Below are positions 6,539 to 10,524 of a stretch of DNA of 10,524 bases, piece by piece. The translations under genes and the position numbers were made by a program. The DNA is from an uncultured Christensenellaceae bacterium (lineage in GTDB: Bacteria > Bacillota > Clostridia > Christensenellales > Borkfalkiaceae), in the NCBI GenBank assembly GCA_910587365.1, contig CAJUKJ010000027.1:1-10524 (forward strand). The letters are read 5' to 3'. The notes under the pieces are model-generated. The model made no database searches. It saw only the letters and a list, made by a program, of their open reading frames with translations, and had not been told where the DNA came from. Position 1 is the first letter of the stretch; each line of letters begins with the position of its first letter.

Positions 6539-7999
6539 TTAAAATTTAAACTTATCAAGCCACTTTATGGCATAGCTTTCATTTTTCTCAATTGCTATTT
6601 CAACTGCTTTTATGGCAGTATTTAAAAGTTGTTTAATTTTATTGCGTAAACGAAACGTTTCTTGTATTTTATCTGAAACTTCGTTTTGGGCAGTTTCATT
6701 TAAAAGCGGTAATTGTAAATTCAAAATATCATTAGATTTAATTACCGGATAAGATGTGCCTACATTAAATTTTAACAACCAGTCACGATACATAGGGGTA
6801 CGTAGCAGTACTTGTAATAATTCCTTTGAATAGTTGCTTTTTTGTCGTAATACTGTAAATGCACCACTTACAAGAAGATTGTTTTCTTCAAGGATTGCCA
6901 CAGCACCGCGATTGGGACGTACAGTTGAAACAAGTATATCTCCGACTTTCGTCATAATTTTAGCATTATCCGGTAAATCTTTTGTATTAATTAAATTAAA
7001 AATATAACTACCGTTTCCGACATTTATATCGCCTATTTCAATATATCGGTATTGATTTAAATTACGATAACATTTATCTGTTACTAAATCGAAAGTTTCT
7101 TTTACAGTAGTATATCCATTAGCAAAATTTTTTATTGACCGTTCGTATATTTCGTACTTAGTTTGATAATATTCTGCATCCAATCGCCCTGATTGAAAAA
7201 GACTTTTGTCTAATGTTTTAACTGTATAATATTGTGGAATGTTTTTAGGAAAATCCAAATATTGGTATAGGATTTTTTCGGCTTTATTATAACATAGATT
7301 TATTTGTTTTTCTAAATTTGAAATATTATTAAAAATGCCGAATATTTCATCAGTTAAATTTTTTGTGAAACACGGTACTTTATAATTACGAATATCATCC
7401 AACTCAAGTTTACCTTGTCCGGATACCATTGCGCTTCTTAAAATCTGTAATTTGCCGAATTTAGATAAAAAGAATGCCAAAATATATGAACTCAATTTTT
7501 TATCTTTTATTGAAGCTCCGGCAACATTTTGTGAAAAATTATAGTAATCGTATGTATCAGGTAATTTAGCAACATCGCCTATGTAAGAGCCGATTTTAGT
7601 AAAAACCAAATCTTGGGGATATAATATGGTAGTATTATTATTGTTATTAGTAAACTCGTCTATAAAAACTGTAGAACTAAAATTGACAGTTGCCGATTTA
7701 ATTTCTGTAGTTCTGATAAAGGGAACACCCTTTGCACAATAAATGGAAGGAGGTAAATCAAATATTCCTTTTCTGATAAAATTGCTTAACCGACCAAATT
7801 TTGTTGTTGGTTTATTTTTTAAAATAGCATTATTTATCAGGAATTCTTTTTTGTAGAATTCACTATCCCAACGTGCGGTGTCATTTGCGCCAATTGCGTT
7901 AGAAAATTTAATTTCGCTTAATTCCAGCCCGTCCTTTAAAGCATTATATTTTGCTTCGTCATATTTTGCTTCGTCGAAAGGTTTATCGGACGGGCTTAT
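6539..7999 (-). CDS. hsdS: Type I-style DNA specificity subunit (HsdS), start codon non-canonical
   Basis: The S subunit chooses the DNA site for the methyltransferase, each target-recognition domain (TRD) reading one half-site. The frame is continuous from the end of the methyltransferase gene to the TAA at 6539, giving about 486 residues if counted from the ATA at 7999. Layout: N-terminal segment SPSDKPFDEAKYDEAKY; first half-repeat with ARWDSEFYKKEF (42-53); TRD1 (about 65-212) including GVPFIRTTEI and QDLVFTKIGSYIG; first spacer helix (about 213-250); second half-repeat GRLDAEYYQTKY (271-282); TRD2 (about 258-425) with KVGDILVSTVRPNRG; and a final helix (about 430-472). Two matching halves show that the protein really begins near 7999. 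No ATG, GTG or TTG exists in the frame before a TTG at 7609, which would cut TRD1 in half. Expression may use AUA, frameshifting from the upstream gene, or be lost. The gene is more AT-rich than its neighbours. Confidence 0.8.
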   Translation of the reverse strand: MSPSDKPFDEAKYDEAKYNALKDGLELSEIKFSNAIGANDTARWDSEFYKKEFLINNAILKNKPTTKFGRLSNFIRKGIFDLPPSIYCAKGVPFIRTTEIKSATVNFSSTVFIDEFTNNNNNTTILYPQDLVFTKIGSYIGDVAKLPDTYDYYNFSQNVAGASIKDKKLSSYILAFFLSKFGKLQILRSAMVSGQGKLELDDIRNYKVPCFTKNLTDEIFGIFNNISNLEKQINLCYNKAEKILYQYLDFPKNIPQYYTVKTLDKSLFQSGRLDAEYYQTKYEIYERSIKNFANGYTTVKETFDLVTDKCYRNLNQYRYIEIGDINVGNGSYIFNLINTKDLPDNAKIMTKVGDILVSTVRPNRGAVAILEENNLLVSGAFTVLRQKSNYSKELLQVLLRTPMYRDWLLKFNVGTSYPVIKSNDILNLQLPLLNETAQNEVSDKIQETFRLRNKIKQLLNTAIKAVEIAIEKNESYAIKWLDKFKF

Positions 8000-8008
8000 T
8001 GAAAAAAA
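7926..8008 (-). promoter_or_regulatory. Candidate -1 programmed ribosomal frameshift signal at the M/S junction
   Basis: On the minus strand the methyltransferase ends AGT TTT TTT CAA TAA. The heptamer T TTT TTT (8002-8008) is in the phase needed for a -1 slip. A 5-base spacer (CAATA, 7997-8001) is followed by AGCCCGTCC (7988-7996), which pairs perfectly with GGACGGGCT (7926-7934) around a 53-base loop. A -1 slip would read TCA ATA AGC CCG and continue straight into the S-subunit frame. The loop can form a further small hairpin (AAGC with GCTT). The arrangement is seen directly; its function is inferred. Confidence 0.4.
7946..7975 (-). repeat. Perfect 15-bp tandem duplication in the S-subunit gene
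   Basis: The + strand 15-mer ATATTTTGCTTCGTC occurs at 7946-7960 and again, identically, at 7961-7975. It is in frame and encodes two DEAKY units near the S-subunit N terminus, inside the loop of the candidate frameshift stem. Confidence 0.95.
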
Positions 8009-9255
8009 CTTAAACCTTCCTTTTTGGCAAATTCGGCAAATGCTTCGGCGATACCGTCGCCTGTAATACCGTCGTGGTTATATAAATCTTGATCAACAAC
8101 CAAATGTCCGTTTCCGTCCAATATCAATTCGCTATATTCTTCACAACGAACTTTTCTGTCACACGCATTTTTTGCGTCGGGTTCAAGCCCTTTATAGCGT
8201 ATACCATCAATAAACGATTTAGTTATATAGTTATAATAAATTGTTGCATCTTCTATAGAAGTGAATTTTTCCAAAAATTCGGATTTTTCGTATCGTGTGG
8301 TTTTAATTCCTGTATTTAAAAAATCTCGTAAGTCTACCACGTTTACATAGTGTTTTCTAACGTATACTTTGTCGCCGCTGTTGTCTTTGCCCTGCTTTTG
8401 TTGGGTGGCGAAAAAGATGTTGTAATCTTCTTTTTTCGGACACAGCACGTCGTCCCATTTTTGTACAAAAAGCACACTTGTTTTCGTTCCTGTGTGTGGC
8501 TTGAACGTATTGCCGTGAAGTCCCACAACAGCAAGTATGCGGCAACGTTCCGCTATATACTTTCGGATATAAGTGTCGCTACTGTTATTAAATCTGCCTT
8601 GCGGTAAGATAATTGCCATTCTTCCGCCCGGCTTTAAAAAATCAAGGTTACGTTCAATAAACAGTACGTCGCGACCGACTTTGCTTTGTATTTTTCCTTT
8701 CTCGTTTTTACCAAGTTCGTATCTTCCGAGTATTCTTGTTTCTTTTATATCTCCTGCGAAAGGGGGATTAGCCATGACGATATCAAAGTTGAATTCCTGA
8801 TAGTTTTTTCCTTTGCGTAAGTCTTCCAAACGCCAAAAGCCTTCTGAATAAGTGCGTAGCCAATCTTTCTGTTTTGTTGTTTCATCCCAACGTTCGTAGT
8901 CAAGCGTATTTAAATGTAAAACATTGGTGTGACCGTCGCCAGCAATTAAATTAAGTGTTCTGGCAACCCTAACTGCTTTTTCATCAAAGTCAATGCCGAA
9001 AATATTGTCTTTTACATAATCAATATAATGGGACGGCTTTTTGTCGAGGGAAAATAATTCTCCTTTGGGTCTGCCTTCTTCGTCTGCCATTTTGTTCCAA
9101 ACGTTAAAAATAGTATGAACAGGGAAACCGCTGCTACCACAAGCAGTGTCAATCATCTTTTCATATTTTTTAGGGTTAAGCATACGTACGCACATTTCAA
9201 TAACATAGCGTGGTGTAAAAAATTGACCTTTTTCGCCTTTGCTTGATTTGCTCAT
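7996..9255 (-). CDS. hsdM: N6-adenine DNA methyltransferase (HsdM-type) catalytic part
   Basis: Transfers a methyl group from S-adenosylmethionine to adenine at the site chosen by the S subunit. From the first in-frame ATG at 9255 there are 419 residues. QFFTPRYVIEMCVRML (11-26) is the usual lead-in; DTACGSSGFPVHT (36-48) is SAM-binding motif I; GIDFDEKAVRVART and NLIAGDG follow; and ANPPFAGD (162-169) is catalytic motif IV, the N-P-P-F form of gamma-class adenine methyltransferases. The C terminus FAEFAKKEGLSFF is typical of the family. The frame is open for 44 more codons upstream of this ATG, reading KGVFNENTKIALSPSHLAIC, then VASLQNVKLFNSN, then LEVVDDAFEYL. This is clearly family sequence and runs back to an amber codon at 9388-9390. 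The true gene is therefore the whole span 7996-10188 (730 residues), of which this is the C-terminal part. Initiation at 9255 would lose part of the helical N-terminal domain. Confidence 0.88.
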   Translation of the reverse strand: MSKSSKGEKGQFFTPRYVIEMCVRMLNPKKYEKMIDTACGSSGFPVHTIFNVWNKMADEEGRPKGELFSLDKKPSHYIDYVKDNIFGIDFDEKAVRVARTLNLIAGDGHTNVLHLNTLDYERWDETTKQKDWLRTYSEGFWRLEDLRKGKNYQEFNFDIVMANPPFAGDIKETRILGRYELGKNEKGKIQSKVGRDVLFIERNLDFLKPGGRMAIILPQGRFNNSSDTYIRKYIAERCRILAVVGLHGNTFKPHTGTKTSVLFVQKWDDVLCPKKEDYNIFFATQQKQGKDNSGDKVYVRKHYVNVVDLRDFLNTGIKTTRYEKSEFLEKFTSIEDATIYYNYITKSFIDGIRYKGLEPDAKNACDRKVRCEEYSELILDGNGHLVVDQDLYNHDGITGDGIAEAFAEFAKKEGLSFFQ

Positions 9256-9387
9256 TAAATATTCAAAGGCGTCGTCAACTACTTCAAGATTGCTATTGAA
9301 CAGCTTTACGTTCTGTAATGAAGCGACGCAAATGGCAAGGTGGGAGGGGGACAGCGCGATTTTAGTATTTTCATTGAAAACGCCTTT

Positions 9388-9390
9388 CTA
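9388..9390 (-). other. In-frame amber codon splitting the nuclease-methyltransferase gene
   Basis: The frame from 10188 to 7996 has this single stop (TAG on the minus strand), with recognisable methyltransferase sequence on both sides: SANKK before and KGVFNENTKIALSP after. From memory of the family, a Trp followed by a G-V-F phrase is expected here, so TGG to TAG is the simplest explanation. comEC in this window ends in TAG, so TAG is used as a normal stop. Confidence 0.85.
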
Positions 9391-10188
9391 TTTTTTGTTG
9401 GCACTATCGAATAAGTCTTGAATTGCGTCTTTTAACTCAAAGTCGGTGCGTCCTGCATTAGTAAATTCGAGAAAACGGGAGGGGCTTTGACCGCTCATTA
9501 ACTCGTCGTAAAGTTTGGCAAAAATAAGTTTGAAGCATTCCTCAAAGACGTCTACTCCGGCATTTGCAAGAACTTCGTCTTCTAAATCTTTTATTTTATC
9601 TTTAAGTGAAATTTTATCTTTTTGCAGTACGTCGTTTTGTTTTAATTCCTTTATCGTCCATCGCTCTGAGATAATATCCATAAGCGTTTGCGTTTCTTTG
9701 GGAATATCTCTTATTTCCTCAAAGTAGTTGGGGTCTTTGCGGTTATAATATGCAATTTGTTCACCGTTACACCAAACGGCAATTGGCGCACCTGTACTGT
9801 TACAATAACTTTTCAGTTGATCTTTTCCGTCTTTCAATTTTGGTTTTTTTACCTCTATGATAATATACGGAACGGTCGGGTGCTTTTTATCCATAATAAC
9901 GATGTCCGCGCGTTTTATCTCGCGTCCGAAGTGAACAGGGTATTCGAGTTGCATGCGTGATGTTGGATAACCGTAATTTTTTATAAGTTTATCGATAAGC
10001 AGTTGACGGACTATTTCTTCTGGTTTAAGAGTAATTTGCTTTTTGCGTACAAGACAATCTGCAACAGCATAAGGTTTACCTTTCTTATCCGTCTTTTCAA
10101 TAATGCGTGCATTTAATTCGTCTATACTTTCTTTACTGAATTGCTCAATTTTATAATAACTGTCTTTAATTATATCGTATATCGTCAT
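9388..10188 (-). CDS. HsdR-N-type nuclease domain plus helical domain, N-terminal part of a nuclease-methyltransferase fusion
   Basis: 266 residues before an amber codon. The core (about 55-160) is an HSDR_N-like PD-(D/E)xK nuclease: RADIVIMD with Asp95, IIIEVKKP with Glu112 and Lys114, and the motif Q124-LKS-Y128 that follows in HsdR-type nucleases. All catalytic positions appear intact. A charged, probably coiled-coil stretch (about 180-205) leads to NAGVDVFEECFKLIFAKLYDEL (in the region 208-230), the start of the helical N6_N domain of HsdM, which continues across the amber codon into the downstream frame. So this is the front of one 730-residue gene rather than a free-standing nuclease. 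The nuclease-methyltransferase plus separate S arrangement resembles BcgI-like type IIB enzymes; no translocase gene is seen in the window. The ATG at 10188 follows GGAG by nine bases and lies about 27 bases from the predicted transcription start. Confidence 0.82.
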   Translation of the reverse strand: MTIYDIIKDSYYKIEQFSKESIDELNARIIEKTDKKGKPYAVADCLVRKKQITLKPEEIVRQLLIDKLIKNYGYPTSRMQLEYPVHFGREIKRADIVIMDKKHPTVPYIIIEVKKPKLKDGKDQLKSYCNSTGAPIAVWCNGEQIAYYNRKDPNYFEEIRDIPKETQTLMDIISERWTIKELKQNDVLQKDKISLKDKIKDLEDEVLANAGVDVFEECFKLIFAKLYDELMSGQSPSRFLEFTNAGRTDFELKDAIQDLFDSANKK

Positions 10189-10221
10189 AGGTTAATGCTC
10201 CAATTTAACAAATATAAATCT

Positions 10222-10250
10222 ATTATACCATACTATGTTGAAAATCGCAA
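10222..10250 (-). promoter_or_regulatory. Promoter of the restriction-modification operon
   Basis: On the minus strand, TTGCGA (10245-10250) and TATAAT (10222-10227) are 17 bases apart, and the -10 is extended by TGG, the same design as the promoter of the TIR-like/TPR gene. The ribosome binding site GGAG lies at 10198-10201. The remaining bases up to the tRNA terminator (10251-10324) are AT-rich and show nothing else that I can identify. Confidence 0.7.
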
Positions 10251-10320
10251 AGCAATTATTTAAATTGCCTTTATACTTATTATTAAATATGGGCTAATAA
10301 TAAGGTACAAAATTATGTTA

Positions 10321-10366
10321 CAAAAACAAAGACATAAATTGAACGTTGTCAATTTATGTCTTTGTT
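10321..10366 (-). terminator. Terminator of tRNA-Ser
   Basis: Bases 10325-10342 and 10349-10366 form an 18-bp perfect inverted repeat with a six-base loop. On the minus strand it is followed by a TTTTTG run. It begins at the last base of the tRNA (the A of CCA), so it ends the tRNA transcript and insulates the restriction-modification promoter downstream. Confidence 0.85.
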
Positions 10367-10453
10367 GGCGCAGAGAAAGGGATTCGAACCCCTGGATAGT
10401 TGCCCATCAACGGTTTTCAAGACCGCCGCATTCGACCGCTCTGCCATCTCTGC
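10366..10453 (-). tRNA. tRNA-Ser(UGA)
   Basis: On the minus strand the acceptor arms GCAGAGA (5') and TCTCTGC (3') pair completely, followed by discriminator G and an encoded CCA (10366-10368). The anticodon loop CTTGAAA places TGA at 10417-10419, reading UCN serine codons. A class II long variable arm is visible (GATGG GCAA CTATC), as expected for serine, and the T-arm has GGTTCGAATCCC. The length is 88 bases including CCA. Confidence 0.97.
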
Positions 10454-10483
10454 AAAATATGAAGTTATAAAGGGAGAGCGGGA

Positions 10484-10522
10484 GAATGCGAAGCATTCGT
10501 CGAACCGAAGCACGAAGTGCTT
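10484..10522. repeat. Two consecutive 6-bp hairpins with GAA loops
   Basis: GAATGC-GAA-GCATTC (10484-10498) is followed nine bases later by AAGCAC-GAA-GTGCTT (10508-10522). Both are perfect 6-bp stems with the same GAA triloop. They lie upstream of tRNA-Ser on its own strand, and the array may continue past the window edge. Function unknown: perhaps the 3' end of a neighbouring transcript, or a short interspersed palindrome. Confidence 0.6.
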
Positions 10523-10524
10523 AC

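Noticed and set aside
6415..6558. Upstream extension of the TIR-like/TPR frame to 6558
   Set aside because: It would read through a clear promoter and the terminator of the preceding gene; the ATG at 6414 has a good ribosome binding site and starts just before the domain.
6539..7609. S subunit starting at TTG 7609
   Set aside because: This would begin in the middle of TRD1 (QDLVFTKIGSYIG), with no ribosome binding site, and coding sequence plainly continues upstream in the same frame.
8343..8607. Several open frames of 60-85 codons on both strands over the methyltransferase
   Set aside because: They overlap conserved methyltransferase motifs, lack ribosome binding sites and have no recognisable protein features.
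9388..9390. TAG reassigned to an amino acid in this organism
   Set aside because: comEC ends in TAG directly before a terminator, and the other genes use TAA or TGA; one in-frame TAG in a gene with a second lesion is better explained by mutation.
10366..10453. tRNA-Ser as the attachment site of an integrated element
   Set aside because: I found no second copy of the tRNA 3' end elsewhere in the window and no integrase gene.

Overview
The window looks like a stretch of chromosome from an anaerobic Clostridia-type Firmicute. The evidence is low-to-middling GC, a collagen-like protein with an exosporium-type C-terminal domain, a rubrerythrin, and a ComEC-type competence protein. The assignment rests on gene content and base composition only; no species can be named.

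Layout, left to right. (1) 1-531, + strand: the 3' end of a collagen-like Gly-X-Thr repeat protein with a BclA-type C-terminal domain, followed by a small broken coding remnant (about 557-703) and a GC-rich hairpin. (2) 783-1388, +: a short, divergent cis-prenyltransferase of the UppS family. (3) 1486-2022, +: rubrerythrin with a good promoter, a good ribosome binding site and a bidirectional terminator that it shares with the next gene. (4) 2103-3620, -: a ComEC/Rec2 membrane channel protein without the C-terminal metallo-beta-lactamase domain, probably with a leaderless promoter. (5) 3685-6414, -: a 909-residue protein with two TIR-like/DUF4062-like domains in tandem followed by a long TPR array, with its own strong promoter. 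(6) 6539-10188, -: a restriction-modification operon. It encodes a polypeptide that joins an HsdR-type PD-(D/E)xK nuclease domain to an N6-adenine methyltransferase, followed by an S (specificity) subunit. (7) 10366-10453, -: tRNA-Ser(UGA) with its terminator, then two small GAA-loop hairpins at the window edge.

The most interesting region is the restriction-modification operon together with the TIR-like/TPR gene just downstream, which makes a small putative defence island between tRNA-Ser and comEC. The methyltransferase frame is continuous from 10188 to 7996 except for one amber codon (9388-9390), at a place where I expect a tryptophan. The S subunit is readable as coding sequence far upstream of any normal start codon: its frame has no ATG, GTG or TTG until the middle of the first target-recognition domain. 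At the M/S junction there is an ATAA where the usual ATGA stop/start overlap would be expected. Exactly there, the sequence also shows a U UUU UUU slippery heptamer, a 5-nt spacer and a perfect 9-bp GC-rich stem, the layout of a -1 programmed frameshift signal. Either the operon is decaying through two G-to-A changes on the coding strand, or its expression is recoded. Both readings can be tested by comparison with relatives and by proteomics.

The nuclease-methyltransferase plus separate S arrangement, with no translocase (HsdR) gene in the window, resembles BcgI-like type IIB systems. That resemblance is an inference from architecture, not from a database match.
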